DNA of 64,000 bases from Clostridium sp. (GCA_022010015.1 CP091735.1:1488001-1552000); one strand, 5' to 3'. Numbered from the stretch's first letter, positions 8,072 through 18,384 are shown. Notes: generated by a model from the letters alone, not told the origin. Translations and numbers: made by a program.

Positions 8072-8911
8072 ATGAAAATGGAAGTTCGTTACGCAAATCA
8101 TCCAGATGATTCTAAGCATTATACAACTGAGGATTTACGTAGACACTATTTAATGGAGAAAGTATTTACTCCAGATGAGATTTTTACTTGTTTATTCACA
8201 TCAAGATAGAATTATTGCAGGTGGTGTAATGCCTGTTGCAAAAAGAATTAGAGCTTGAGGCATCAGATGCCCTAAGAGCTGATTATTTTTCTTCAAAGAA
8301 GAGAATTAGGTATTATAAATATTGGTGGTAATGGAAAAGTAACTCTTGATGGTAAAGTATATGATGTTAAGTCTAAGGATGGAATGTATGTAGGTATGGG
8401 TACAAAGGAAGTAAAATTTGCTTCTGATGATGTCAAGAATCCGGCTAAATTTTATATTGCTAGTGCTCCAGCGCACAAAACATACCCAACTTATTATATT
8501 GATTTTGAAAAGGCTAATCATCGTCCATGTGGTGATGCTAAAAATCTTAATAAGCGTGTAATTAACCAGTATATTCACCCTGATGTATGCAAGAGTTGTC
8601 AGCTTGCTATGGGTATGACTGAGCTTGCAGAGGGAAGTGGCTGGAATACAATGCCATCTCATACACATGAAAGAAGAATGGAAGTATATTTCTATTTCAA
8701 CATTCCACAAGACAATGTTGTATTCCATATGATGGGTCAACCTCAAGAAACACGTCATATTGTTATGAATAATGAGCAATTAGTTATTTCTCCAAGCTGG
8801 AGTATACATTCAGGTATTGGAACATCTAATTATTCATTTATTTGGGCAATGTGTGGTGAAAATCAAGAGTTTGATGATATGGATCACATAAAAAATACTG
8901 ATTTAAAATAA
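8072..8911 (+). CDS. kduI: 5-keto-4-deoxyuronate isomerase KduI (frameshifted)
   Basis: Converts 5-keto-4-deoxyuronate to 2,5-diketo-3-deoxygluconate. Start MKMEVRYANHPDDSKHYTTE behind GGAGG. The C-terminal 175 residues are uninterrupted and hold the zinc site in PSHTHERRMEVYFYF. The total is ~279 residues, matching the family. Three shifts in 160 bp, at T5 8181-8185, A5 8241-8245 and T5 8286-8290, are each restored by removing one base from a 4-base run. So even short runs are affected here. It lies directly upstream of kduD. Confidence 0.92.
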
Positions 8912-8933
8912 TTTAAGGAGAACTAATAAAAAA

Positions 8934-9736
8934 ATGGATATGAAAGATTTTTAGATTAGATGGTAAGGTAGCTTTAGTTACTGGTGCATCTTATGGAATC
9001 GGCTTTGCTATTGCAACTGCATTTGCAACAGCTGGTGCTACAATTGTTTTTAATGATATTAATCAAGATTTAGTTAATAAAGGAATTGCAGCTTATAAAG
9101 AAGCTGGAATTGCTGCTCATGGCTATGTATGCGATGTTACAAACGAGGAAGCTGTTAATGCGTTTGTTGCACAAGTTGAGCGTGAGGTTGGTGTTATTGA
9201 TATTCTTGTTAATAATGCTGGAATCATTAAGAGAATCCCTATGTGTGAAATGACTGCTGCTCAATTCCGACAAGTAATTGACATTGACTTAAATGGTCCA
9301 TTCATTGTAAGTAAGGCAGTTATTCCTGGAATGATTAAGAAGGGTCATGGAAAGATTATTAATATTTGTTCTATGATGTCAGAACTTGGTCGTGAAACTG
9401 TATCTGCATATGCAGCTGCTAAGGGTGGATTAAAGATGTTGACAAAGAATATTTGTTCAGAATACGGCCAATACAATATTCAATGTAATGGTATTGGACC
9501 TGGTTACATTGCAACTCCACAAACAGCGCCATTAAGAGAAAAGCAGGCTGATGGAAGTCGTCATCCATTTGATCAATTTATTATTGCTAAGACTCCAGCA
9601 AATCGTTGGGGAGAAGCAACTGATTTACAAGGACCAGCTGTATTCTTAGCTAGTGACGCTTCAAATTTCGTAAATGGACATATTTTTATATGTTGATGGT
9701 GGAATTTTAGCATATATTGGTAAACAACCACAATAA
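8934..9736 (+). CDS. kduD: 2-deoxy-D-gluconate/2-keto-3-deoxygluconate 5-dehydrogenase KduD (frameshifted)
   Basis: Short-chain dehydrogenase reducing 2,5-diketo-3-deoxygluconate to KDG, which the kinases then use. It has the Rossmann motif TGASYGIGFA, NNAG, catalytic Ser in NICSMMSELG, and YAAAKGG with the Tyr and Lys. AAGGAG precedes the ATG. Shifts occur near the start (GATTTTTAG) and near the end (9681-9686). It is the last gene of the operon and is followed by a terminator. Confidence 0.92.
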
Positions 9737-9748
9737 TTAATATAATCG

Positions 9749-9781
9749 GACAGCAAGTTTTTAATTTTGCTGTCTTTTTTT
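9749..9781 (+). terminator. Terminator of the uronate operon
   Basis: GACAGCAA (9749-9756) pairs with TTGCTGTC (9767-9774), then Ts. Confidence 0.85.
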
Positions 9782-9873
9782 ACACATTTCAAAAAAAATG
9801 TTAGCTTTTTAATGACTTAATTAATAAAATGTGTTATTATATATCTAGAATAATTATAGGAGTAATTAAAAAA

Positions 9874-10798
9874 ATGAAAATCGCAATAATCGGTAGTGGA
9901 GCAATGGGAAGTTTGTTTGGAGCATATTTATCAAAGAAAAATGATGTTTATATGATTGATATATCGCAAAAATGCTATTAATAAGATTAATAATTTTTGG
10001 AATTTGCATTGAAGAAGCTGACCATAAAAAAAGAATATTATCATGTAGATGCATTTTTTTAAGTGGAGAATGTAAAATTGTTTGTGATTTAGTAATTTTT
10101 ATTTGTTAAATCAACTCAAAAATATTGCTGCTTTACAAAAAAATTTAGCAATTATTGGGCCAAATACAGTTTTAATGAGTCTACAAAATGGTTCGGGTAA
10201 TGATAAAGATATGGCTAGATTTGTTGATAAAAAACAGATAGTTGTTGGCAATACCTTAAATAATTGTGTTACTCTTGAAAATGGTAATGTTTATCATAGT
10301 GGCTGTGGTTTAACAATAATTGGTAGCTTAGTTAATAGTGACAATGCTAAGGTATGTGCTAATGTTTTAAAGGAAAGTTCATTTGATACAAAAATAGATA
10401 ATGACATAAATAAAGTTATTTGGCATAAATTATTTACTAATGCAACTCTTAACCCAATTACAGCATTATTTAATACAAAAATTAAAGTATGTCGTGAGAA
10501 TAAAGATATGTGGACTTTAGTTGAAAATGTACTAAAAGAGGCTATTTTGGTTGCAAATCATGATGGTTGTAATTTTGATTATAATGAAGTTTTAAAAGAA
10601 ATTTATGATACGACAATTCGTGTTGGTAGCGGTATTACATCAATGACTCAGGATTTAATGAATAAGCGTTATACAGAAATTGATAAAATAAATGGTGCTA
10701 TTTCAAACTTAGCATATCAATATGGAATAGAAACGCCTTATAATGATTTTTTAGTTACAGCTATTCATGCTAAAGAAAAAGATGTTTTTAGTTTATAA
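9874..10798 (+). CDS. panE: Ketopantoate reductase (2-dehydropantoate 2-reductase) family (frameshifted)
   Basis: N-terminal Rossmann motif MKIAIIGSGAMGSLFGAYLS, then after several shifts an intact 230-residue stretch. It contains MSLQNGSGN and the catalytic region KVIWHKLFTNATLNPITALF, with the Lys and Asn-rich helix of PanE. It ends in TPYNDFLVTAIHAKE. PanE makes pantoate for coenzyme A using NADPH. AGGAG at 9859 sets the start. No panB or panC is nearby, and the family has members with other 2-oxoacid substrates, so the precise substrate is less certain. Confidence 0.85.
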
Positions 10799-10815
10799 AT
10801 TAGTGGGGTGAGGTT

Positions 10816-11357
10816 ATGCGAAAGCTTTTTATCTACATATTTGTTTTCAATTATTGCATTTGTATTTTTTTGTTGTAATTGGAATAATATTTATTTTGTT
10901 TAGGAATACTAATTTGGCTTCAACTTATTTTTTTCTATTGTTTCAATAATAATAATACTTATTGGAATGTTTAAACTAGTACTGCTTGATAGGGATAGGT
11001 TAGAAAGACAAGAATATTTTTTTGATCTAGCTGAAGGAATTATGGATTTAGTTATTGGCGTTGTTTTTGCTAATTTTTATTCATTCTTTTTCGTTGATAT
11101 GATTATCTTTGTGGGCTTTATTTCTATTCCAATCTGTAGATGTTTTTTTATTCATCTCACCATTTAAATCAAATTTTTTTATTGATTCGCCTAAATTTAT
11201 ATTATCTATTAGTTTAATATTCGCTTCAAATTTCACATTTCAAATATTTTTTTATGATTATGGGAATAATTTTTTTATGTGCATTGGTGTTGTAATATTG
11301 GGCTATAAAATATTTAAAGAATTAAAAAAACTAATAAGGAGAAAAAAATTTAAATGA
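10816..11357 (+). CDS. Multi-pass membrane protein, DUF308/HdeD-like (frameshifted)
   Basis: Start MRKLF behind GGGGTGAGG. Joined frames give ~175 residues with five or six hydrophobic helices. A mid segment reads IGMFKLVLLDRDRLERQEYF, then a further helical pair, and a basic end KELKKLIRRKKFK. The layout of helix pairs with a charged RxRLER linker resembles DUF308 (HdeD-like) proteins and the similar gene at 53478. Its stop overlaps the next start (ATGA at 11354), implying translational coupling. No function is known. Confidence 0.5.
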
Positions 11358-12312
11358 AAAAAAGAACAAGTCTAGAATCATTTGGTATGTAATTGCTAGT
11401 GGTTGCTTACTATTATTTTTTTATTAATAATTATTAGTTCAGTTTTTAAATGTTGGAACAAGACTTAGAGAAATATCTAATATTCTTGAATATATATTTT
11501 ATGCATTAGTTGTTATAATATTTTTTTCTTTGCAATTGTTAACCCAATAATTATAATTTTAAGATCACCATCATTGGCAATTGCTACAACACTTGATCCA
11601 ACAGATGGTAGAGTAGTAGCTATTTATAAGAAGGTTGCTAAAAAAATATTGTAAAAAAAATAATGATTTACCTGAAGAACAAAAAGCTTTTTATTAACTA
11701 AGTATAATAATAAAAAAATGAATTATTGCTAAATCTACAATTTGTTTTTTTGAACAAAGTGTAAAAGGTGAATTGAATAAAATTATTTTTACATGATGCA
11801 AAAAAATTGTTATGATTTCTACAGCCCTTTCCCAATCAGCACGAATGGATATGATATCAGCATTTACTGTTAATTTAAAAAAATGATAAAGGAATTAGTT
11901 GTAAAATGTGGTTTTTAGACCATCAATGAAAAAAACTTATCTAAGCTTACAGTTAATGTTTTTTTGGAACGGCACTAATTGCTGAAGGATTGGAAAATTT
12001 ATCCTTAGATGATATTTTACCTCAAAATGCTACTAATATGCTTGCAAATGTTCCATTTGTTAAGCCATTGATGGAAAGTGTAATTCAGGGAATAGCAAAC
12101 TCCTTAATGACTATTAGAATAGGTATAATTACAAGAAAATATTTGTTTACGGATGGTGCGGTTGTCACCAAAGAAGAAATTAGAAGACAAGCATTGAAAG
12201 AGTCAATGAAAATGATTCCATTGGTTATTGCAGAAACAATTACTTTCTTTCCAAAAAAAGGGTTGTTAGGTTTTTTTAAAAAGAAAAAGATTCTGACTTG
12301 AATCAAGCATAG
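11354..12312 (+). CDS. DUF697 (YcjF-like) membrane protein (frameshifted)
   Basis: About 310 residues after joining frames. Two N-terminal membrane helices (WYVIASGCLLLF and LVVIIFFFAIVNPIIII) are followed by SPSLAIATTLDPTDGRVVAI. The C-terminal part has SARMDMISAFTVNLKMIKEL, LSKLTVNVFGTALIAEGLE and a helix rich in small residues ending SLMTIRIGIITRKYLF. That order matches the DUF697 domain found in GTPase-associated YcjF-type proteins, which may be tellurite/stress-linked. No GTPase partner is adjacent. It overlaps the upstream membrane gene by 4 bp. Confidence 0.6.
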
Positions 12313-12365
12313 TTATATTATTATTAATTAACAAAAAAAAAAAGCCTATAAAGTAAAAAATATTA

Positions 12366-12394
12366 TTGACATTGACAAGTAAGTTATGTATAAT
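12366..12394 (+). promoter_or_regulatory. Promoter of the rplU operon
   Basis: TTGACA (12366-12371) and TATAAT (12389-12394), 17 bp spacing. A second TTGACA at 12372 is too close to be used with this -10. Confidence 0.8.
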
Positions 12395-12399
12395 ATTAA

Positions 12400-12476
12400 T
12401 GTTGCATCATGCACCACTTAGAAAGGGTTATAAATGTCTTAGACTACCCCAATAGTGAGTCTTGATAATATTAAAG
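12400..12476 (+). promoter_or_regulatory. L21-type ribosomal protein leader
   Basis: A leader of ~90 nt between the promoter and rplU holds AAAGGG ... TACCCC pairing around a TGTCTTAGAC palindrome. This is the expected position and layout of the L21 leader, which controls rplU-prp-rpmA by binding ribosomal protein. The call is from position and partial structure. Confidence 0.5.
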
Positions 12477-12487
12477 GAGGTAACGAC

Positions 12488-12800
12488 ATGTACGCAATTA
12501 TTGAAACAGGTGGAAAACAAGTTAAGGTTGAAGTTGGAAGCACTATTTTTGTTGAAAAATTAGAAGTTGCTGAAGGCGAATCTTATACATTTGACAAGGT
12601 TTTATTAGTATCAGGTGATGAAACTAAGGTTGGTGCTCCATATGTTGAGGGTGCTAAGGTTGTGGCTAAGGTTGAAAAGCAAGGCCGCGCTAAGAAGATC
12701 ATTGTTTTTTTAAGTTCCGTAATAAGAAGAATTATCGTAAAAAAAACAAGGTCATCGTCAACCATATACTAAGTTAACTGTTGAAGCTATCAACGCTTAA
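12488..12800 (+). CDS. rplU: 50S ribosomal protein L21 (frameshifted)
   Basis: MYAIIETGGKQVKVEVG is the canonical L21 start, behind AAAGGAGG. The family is ~103 residues and the restored product ends GHRQPYTKLTVEAINA. Two insertions break it. T7 at 12705-12711 should be 5 (V-F-K-F-R-N-K-K), and A8 at 12739-12746 should be 6 (R-K-K-Q-G-H-R-Q). Since L21 is single-copy and conserved, these are the best evidence that long A/T runs here are over-called. Confidence 0.95.
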
Positions 12801-12802
12801 TT

Positions 12803-13114
12803 ATGACGAAAATTAAAATTCAATATAAAAGTGATACAACACTTTTTAGTTGTGAGTGGTCATTCTGGCTATGCACAAAATGGTCATGATATAGTATGTG
12901 CTGCAATTTCAACAGCGTGTATTATGAGTGCGAATTTAATCGAAAGACTAGATTTAAACACAAATATTATTGATTTGGTTTGTGATGAAGGTTATTTTTC
13001 GATTAGAAGTAAAAAAATCAAATTTTTATTGCTGATACAGTAATGATTAATTTGATTGAAACTCTTGATGAGTTACAAAAGCAATACCCAAGATATATAA
13101 AATATGAAAATTAG
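12803..13114 (+). CDS. prp: Ribosomal-processing cysteine protease Prp (frameshifted)
   Basis: About 103 residues. The central VVSGHSGYAQNGHDIVCAAI holds the catalytic His and Cys of the YsxB/Prp family. Prp removes the N-terminal extension of L27 in Firmicutes. The gene lies between rplU and rpmA as in Bacillus and Staphylococcus. Two shifts occur, at the TTTTTAG near 12842 and the A7 near 13013. Its stop overlaps the AGGAGG site of rpmA. Confidence 0.9.
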
Positions 13115-13126
13115 GAGGTGCCAAAT

Positions 13127-13409
13127 ATGTTAATTCTTAATATACAATTATTTGCTTCTAAAAAAAGGAGTAGGTTCTACTAAGAACGGCCGTGATTCAG
13201 AAGCAAAGCGTTTAGGTGCTAAAAAAAGTGATGGCGAATATGTAAAGGCTGGAGCAATTATTTATCGTCAAAGAGGAACTAAAATTTTCCCTGGTAATAA
13301 TGTTGGTCGTGGTGGCGATGATACATTATTTGCTATGATTGAGGGAACAGTTAAGTTCGAGCGCAAAGGACGCGACAAAAAGCAAGTATCAGTTTATCCT
13401 CTTGCATAA
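13127..13409 (+). CDS. rpmA: 50S ribosomal protein L27 with cleavable N-terminal extension (frameshifted)
   Basis: Starts MLILNIQLFAS, then KKGVGSTKNGRDSEAKRLG, and ends KKQVSVYPLA. The leading MLILNIQLFA matches the Firmicutes extension cut by Prp at the FA|S/A bond, and prp is the preceding gene. A7 at 13160-13166 should be 6 (S-K-K-G). Length ~94 residues, as in the family. Confidence 0.95.
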
Positions 13410-13413
13410 TTAT

Positions 13414-13441
13414 AAATACCCTTTAAGAGGGTATTTTTTTT
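13414..13441 (+). terminator. Terminator of the rplU operon
   Basis: AAATACCCT (13414-13422) pairs with AGGGTATTT (13428-13436), then Ts. Confidence 0.85.
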
Positions 13442-13458
13442 AAATTTTGAGGTGATTT

Positions 13459-14512
13459 ATGAAAAAAATAGAAATATACTTATATTGATTAATGTGATTA
13501 ATATTTTGATTAGTTTAATATTTATACTCGTTAGCATTCAACTTAATAAAATTGATCGGCAAATTTATGGAATAATTAGCTATATAGCTATAAATGCATT
13601 AATTAGTTTTTGATTTTTTTATTTATTAAAGGAAAAACTACCATCATTAAAAAAATTGGTGCATTACTTGCATTTGATATAATAATTTTTAATTGAACAG
13701 TTTTCATTTGATTATATATATTTTTTTAATAGGCGTATATGTTATTATAGCTGCTGTGGACTTTTTGTTTTTTTCATTTTTTTAAGTGAAACATTACCAT
13801 ATGGCATTTTTTTCATAACAAAAGCTACAATATTGTAAAAATTATTGCGTTTGTTTCGTTTTTTTATGTTTATATATATCAACTAAGCAGTATTCACCTA
13901 TATTATTTTTTTAGTTTTTGGCCTTTGTTAGCTTATTTATTATGGTAATTGGATTTTATATTTTTTTGAATTTATTTTTTTATCAAAAAAATCAAAAGGA
14001 AAAAAATTTTTTTAATGGTCAAAAAAATGTGTTAATATTGAGCCTAAGGAATTTTTATCATAAAGATACAATTAATATTAATTTACTGAATAATTCTTTA
14101 TATCTATTAGTAAACGGAAGATATGAAGAGGGAATTAGATTATTCTCACAAATTGATGATGTTAGAGAACATGAACGTCTTTATTATTTTTGAAGTAAAA
14201 AAATTATCATTTTATTTTTTTATTATATAAGGATTATAAAAAAATTGAAGCTGCTATTAATGATGAACTAAAATATGTTAGAAATATTAAGAATAAGAAG
14301 CTTAAAAAAACTTTTTTTGTTTAGTCTTTATGGAGAATACAAAAAAATACGTTTCAATTCTTTTTACTTAAAAAAATGTAAATCTTTGTTGCTTAAAGAA
14401 AAATGGCTATTTAAATCATTGTTATAATTTTTTTAATTATGTAAGCAATAAAAAGGAGAACAAGAATAAAGTTCTCCTACCGATTGAAAAAGAAATATTA
14501 AATTTGAATTAA
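13459..14512 (+). CDS. Membrane protein with cytoplasmic C-terminal region, unknown (frameshifted)
   Basis: ATG behind GAGGTGA. The first ~170 residues are mostly hydrophobic with about six helices (LINVINILISLIFILVSIQL, then further segments). The last ~170 residues are soluble and helical: NVLILSLRNFYHKDTINI, NNSLYLLVNGRYEEGIRLFS, and a stretch around AINDELKYVRNIKNKKLKK resembling a TPR-like helical repeat. Eight or more homopolymer shifts. I recognise no family. It ends against a terminator shared with the convergent PBP gene. Confidence 0.45.
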
Positions 14513-14518
14513 ATCATC

Positions 14519-14555
14519 CTGCTCCTTTTTTTGTTAAAGGAGCATTATTTTTTTA
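14519..14555 (+). terminator. Terminator between the membrane protein and pbp
   Basis: GCTCCTTT (14521-14528) pairs with AAAGGAGC (14536-14543), followed by a T-rich run. It can act in both directions. Confidence 0.7.
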
Positions 14556-16471
14556 TAAAAGTATTCATCATAGGCATAGGGCTCGTTATTTGCTAAGTAT
14601 ATTTGCCCATCAAAGTTAATGACCATTTTTTTTATTAATGAGCTAGGAATACTATAATATTCATTTTCAGGGGCATATCTACTCATTATATGGTACATGA
14701 TTTTTCTAGCTATTTGTTTTTGTGTTCCTTTTAAGTAGGTTGTTGCAGAAATTTTATCATAGCCTACCCATATGCCTAATGTCAAGCTTTTTGTATAGGC
14801 AATTAATAAGGAATCCTTAGTTGCACTTTTTAGGAATATTATATTTAATTCTTGTCTGTAAATCATAATTTGTTTGACCAGTTTTTGGCCATTAAATAGG
14901 TGTTTTTGAAGATTATATTTGCTATTTTTAAAAAAACGTCATGTAAAATCGTATTTATAAAAAAAATGCTGTTGAATCCTTCATTACTTTTTTTCTTTCA
15001 TTGGTTCTAATAATCATTTTTGTTATTTAGAGAATAGCTATTAATTGGCGAGCATTCACTAAAATAGCCCATATTAGCAAATGCAGAATAAGCCTCTGTT
15101 AGCTCTAAAAGGGAATAGCCATTCGTTGCTCCACCGATGGAATCTGCTTCGTATAATTGCTCTGGAAATATATTTAGTCTATTTAAAAAAACTCTTTAGA
15201 TTTACCATTTAATTCAATGTATAGCTTTAATGCTGGTATATTTCTACTATCCTTTAAAAGCTTCTCTAATTGTTATTTTACCTTTATATTCCATATCCCA
15301 GTTATTAATTTTTTCACCATTTGAATAATTAAATTCCTCATCTAAAATGATAGAAGATGGTTGATATCCTAAATATTCAAATGCTGGTGCATAATCTATT
15401 AATGGCTTTATAGTTGAACCGGGCTGAATTTTAGCGAGGGCATAATTAAATACTTTTAAATCATTTGATCGATTACCCGTAAGTGCTATTACAGAATTAG
15501 TTTTTATTATCAATTGCTACTAAAGCACATTTTAGATTATCATCATCAAAATAATTGTATTTATTATTAACGATATCATAAAATTCATTTTGTAGCTTTT
15601 AAATTTAAATTAGTATAAATTGTGTCAGAAATAATATCATTATTTATACAATAATAGTTTAAATAATCCAAATATGATGATATTTCATTATAATGATTTT
15701 GAATTTTTAATTTATCGCCAATATTAATTTTTAGTGCCTCATTATATGTTAAATTATCAATTTTTGAATTGTCTAATAAATATTTTTAAAACAATATTCT
15801 TTCGTTTATTTGCTTTAGCTAAATTAGTGTATGGATTGTAGCCATTTGGTTGTTGAATTATTCCAGCTAAGAAAGCTCCTTCAACCAAGCTAAGCTCAGC
15901 TGGTGTTTTATCGAAATAAAAGTAGCTGGCCATTTTTATACCATATATTTGACCACCAAAAAGAACAGAATTAACATACGCTTCTAAAATTTGATTTTTT
16001 TAGTATATTTTTTTGATTTAGCTTCATCGCTGAAATGATTTCTTTGATTTTTTTCTTTGATAGCTTTTTATCATTGCTTAAAAAAAGAGTTTTTTTACAT
16101 ATTGTTGAGTAATTGTAGAAGCACCAGAGATTATTTTCCCATTGGTTGCATTTTCAAAGCTCGCTCGTAAAATGCTTAAATAGCTAACACCACAATTGGA
16201 ATAAAAGGTTTTATCCTCTGTTGAAATTAAAGAATCAATAAAGTAATCAGAAATATCATCAAGCCTTACATATTGATGCTGGTAATTATTAAATGTTAAT
16301 AATTTTTCATTATCATAAATTTTTTTGACTACTTATGGGTGTTTTTTTAAAGATATATCGAAATCTTTAAGACTATACACGATTGATAGATAGAAATTAT
16401 TATGGTAATAACCCCAAAAAAATAGCAAATAGATAGAAAAAAAATAATCTTTTTAAAAAGAAAAATTTCAT
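14534..16471 (-). CDS. ponA: Class A penicillin-binding protein, PBP1 type (frameshifted)
   Basis: Bifunctional peptidoglycan synthase. Reading down the minus strand: an N-terminal membrane anchor, then the glycosyltransferase (GT51) domain with STEDKTFYSNCG, SGASTITQQYVKK and LNQKNILKNQILEAYVNS. The transpeptidase domain follows, with LTGNRSND, the SxxK serine in QPGSTIKPL, NWDMEYKGKITIREAF and SIGGATNG. The GT51 motif normally reads EDxxFxxHxG; here the His is Asn. About ten homopolymer shifts break it. recU lies immediately upstream on the same strand, as in the ponA-recU pair of Bacillus. It likely elongates lateral or septal wall. Confidence 0.88.
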
Positions 16472-17031
16472 CTACAACACTTAGATAATTAAGACGGGGT
16501 TGAAAGCCTTCTTTAATTAGAAAAGCTTCATTTTTTTAAATGTGGAATAGGGGATTGATTTTTCTATCTTCTTGGTGTTCCCAATATTTAAGAAAGACAT
16601 CAAGGGGAAGAAGATAATATTCATTATATTCATTCCAAGCTACAATTAAAAAGCCTATTCCACCATGGCGAACAATATTTTTTAAGATGGTTCACTTGAT
16701 GAGGATGAACATTTGCCAAAGGAAAAAGAGTTTTATTATGATTTTCCTTAGCTTCAAAATCAACGTACTTTCCACGATAGATACCATTATAATCTGTTGT
16801 TGATGGCGTTTTTATAATAGGCCTCTGTTATTACAGCTTTATTTCTTGCTGGATAATTGACCTTAACAATTTGAATTGGCGTTGGCTTTTTATGGATGAT
16901 TGCTTTGTCAATTGCTAAGTAAAATTCATTTGACTCATTAATCATTGTTTCTAAGTCCATACCCAAATTTGCCTTATTAATGTTTTTTTATTTACTTTAA
17001 CCTTAAATCCATTAGGAAAATTTAAAGCCAT
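16455..17031 (-). CDS. recU: Holliday junction resolvase RecU (frameshifted)
   Basis: ATG at 17031 on the minus strand, behind AAAGAGGTGA. Restored protein ~190 residues. ANLGMDLETMINESNEFYL is followed by VIHKKPTPIQIVKVNYP, TPSTTDYNGIYRGKYVDFEAKE (the nuclease Asp/Glu/Lys cluster), FPLANVHPHQVNHLKNIV, HGGIGFLIVAWNE and FQPRLNY. These are the RecU landmarks in order. It cuts four-way junctions in recombination repair. The 3' end runs into the PBP start, so the exact stop is uncertain because of homopolymer shifts. Confidence 0.92.
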
Positions 17032-17196
17032 AAAATCACCTCTTTATAATCATAACATATTTTTTCAATTGCATTATTATTTTTTTCCAAATTTACATAA
17101 AAATTCAGGAAATCTAATAATTAATATAAAAAAACGTTTTAGCATTGTAAATGCAAAATATATATTGTAAAAATTAATTACAAGGAAGGTGAGAAT

Positions 17197-17534
17197 ATGG
17201 CAACAAAAAAACTGCAACAACTAAAGTAGAGTTTTTTTATTACATGTGCTTGTGATGTCAAAAAAATTTATACATTGTTGGAAGCGATGCAAAGTTTGGC
17301 GAGTGGAATCCAGAAAAAGGCAATAAAGGTTGATTATAATGATGAGAAAAAAATCATTTTTATTTAACTAAGATGCTTCCTATAGGTGCCAACTATGAAT
17401 TTAAAATTTTAGCAGATAAGACTTGGAACCGTGTTGAAAAGGGCTATTACGGAGAAGAAATTGAAAATAGATGCTTTGTAGTAGTTAAGGGTTTAAAGGT
17501 TGTAGCAAAAGTGTTAAATTTTGCTCAGATTTAA
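17197..17534 (+). CDS. Small stand-alone CBM20/CBM48-like domain protein (frameshifted)
   Basis: About 110 residues behind AAGGAAGGTGAG. After a basic start the single domain reads VEFFITCACDVKNLYIVGSD, KFGEWNPEKAIKV, LTKMLPIGANYEFKILADKTW and NRCFVVVKGLKVVAKVLNF. The order 'xxVGSxxxLGxWxPxKA ... LPxGxxFEFK' is typical of starch/glycogen-binding CBM20-like beta-sandwiches. No signal peptide and no catalytic domain, so it would be a cytosolic carbohydrate- or AMPK-beta-like binding module. Shifts at 17205, 17229, 17262 and 17346. Followed by a clear terminator. Confidence 0.65.
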
Positions 17535-17535
17535 G

Positions 17536-17562
17536 GACGGAAATCACACTCCGTCTTTTTGC
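17536..17562 (+). terminator. Terminator after the CBM20-like gene
   Basis: GACGGA (17536-17541) pairs with TCCGTC (17550-17555), then TTTTT. Confidence 0.8.
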
Positions 17563-17586
17563 ATATTTTTAATATGGTGATTTTTA

Positions 17587-18348
17587 TGATTGGGGTAATA
17601 AATAATTATGATAAAAAGAATGGAAATTTTAGCAAAGCTCTTAGATGGTAAGCTAATTAATTATCAAACTGATCTTTATGATTTAGATACATTGGTATTT
17701 CCAACATCTAAGATTAAAACTGAATATATTGAAGGCTCAAATATTTGTTTAGATGATATTTTGGAAAAAAATGTTATCAGCTAAAAACAAATATTCTATT
17801 ATGAAATGTTGGAAGAATATAAATCTAAATTTTTTTAGAAAAAGGGAATTAAATTAATTTGTTATAATGACGATGATTTTTTTAATAGCAAATTCAAAGA
17901 TTACAATATGTGGCTTTTTTAAAAATATTTTTTTGTTAATGAAGAATCTTTAATAAATAAAAAGCATTTTTGATTCTTGGCTATGGCAATTTGGGGAAAA
18001 AAAGACTGGCAATGACTTTTTAGGGGATTAGGGTTAAATTATCAAATTTACGCTCCAAGAGATTATAAAGAATTATGTATAAATAATGAGGTAATTGCAA
18101 ACAATAATAATAAATTTGATATAATTATAAACACAATACCAGTTCATATTATAAAGGAAGAGGAATATAAAAAAATTTAAAAGCTAGTCATATCTATGAC
18201 CTTGCTTCATATCCCTATGGCTTTAATAATGAAAAAGCTTAAGGTTATTAATTTATTGAAAATTCCTGGAAAATATTATCCATATGACGCAGCTTATTCA
18301 ATCTTTAGTTCGATAAAAAAAGCGCTTTTTATGATTTATTATTTATGA
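17587..18348 (+). CDS. dpaA: Dipicolinate synthase subunit A-like protein (frameshifted)
   Basis: Restored length ~255 residues. The N-terminal part (LDTLVFPTSKIKTEYIEGSN, EKGIKLICYNDDDFFNS) matches the DpaA N-terminal domain. The Rossmann domain has FLILGYGNLGKRLAMTFRGL. Then IIINTIPVHIIKEEE, HIYDLASYPYGFN and LKIPGKYYPYDAAYSIFSS follow, matching the family's 'NTIP', 'DLASxPGG' and 'LPGKxAPxTA' blocks. DpaA with DpaB makes the spore compound dipicolinate from a DAP-pathway intermediate. No dpaB is visible in the window. The start is ambiguous: ATG at 17587 or 17608, because of a shift near the N terminus. Confidence 0.7.
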
Positions 18349-18355
18349 AAACTTC

Positions 18356-18384
18356 TTGATAATAGAAAATAAATAGTTTATAAT
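18356..18384 (+). promoter_or_regulatory. Promoter for the RNase J-like gene
   Basis: TTGATA (18356-18361) and TATAAT (18379-18384), 17 bp spacing. Confidence 0.65.

Noticed and set aside
8306..8779. 157-codon minus-strand frame
   Set aside because: Lies entirely over kduI, has no ribosome site and no protein-like composition.
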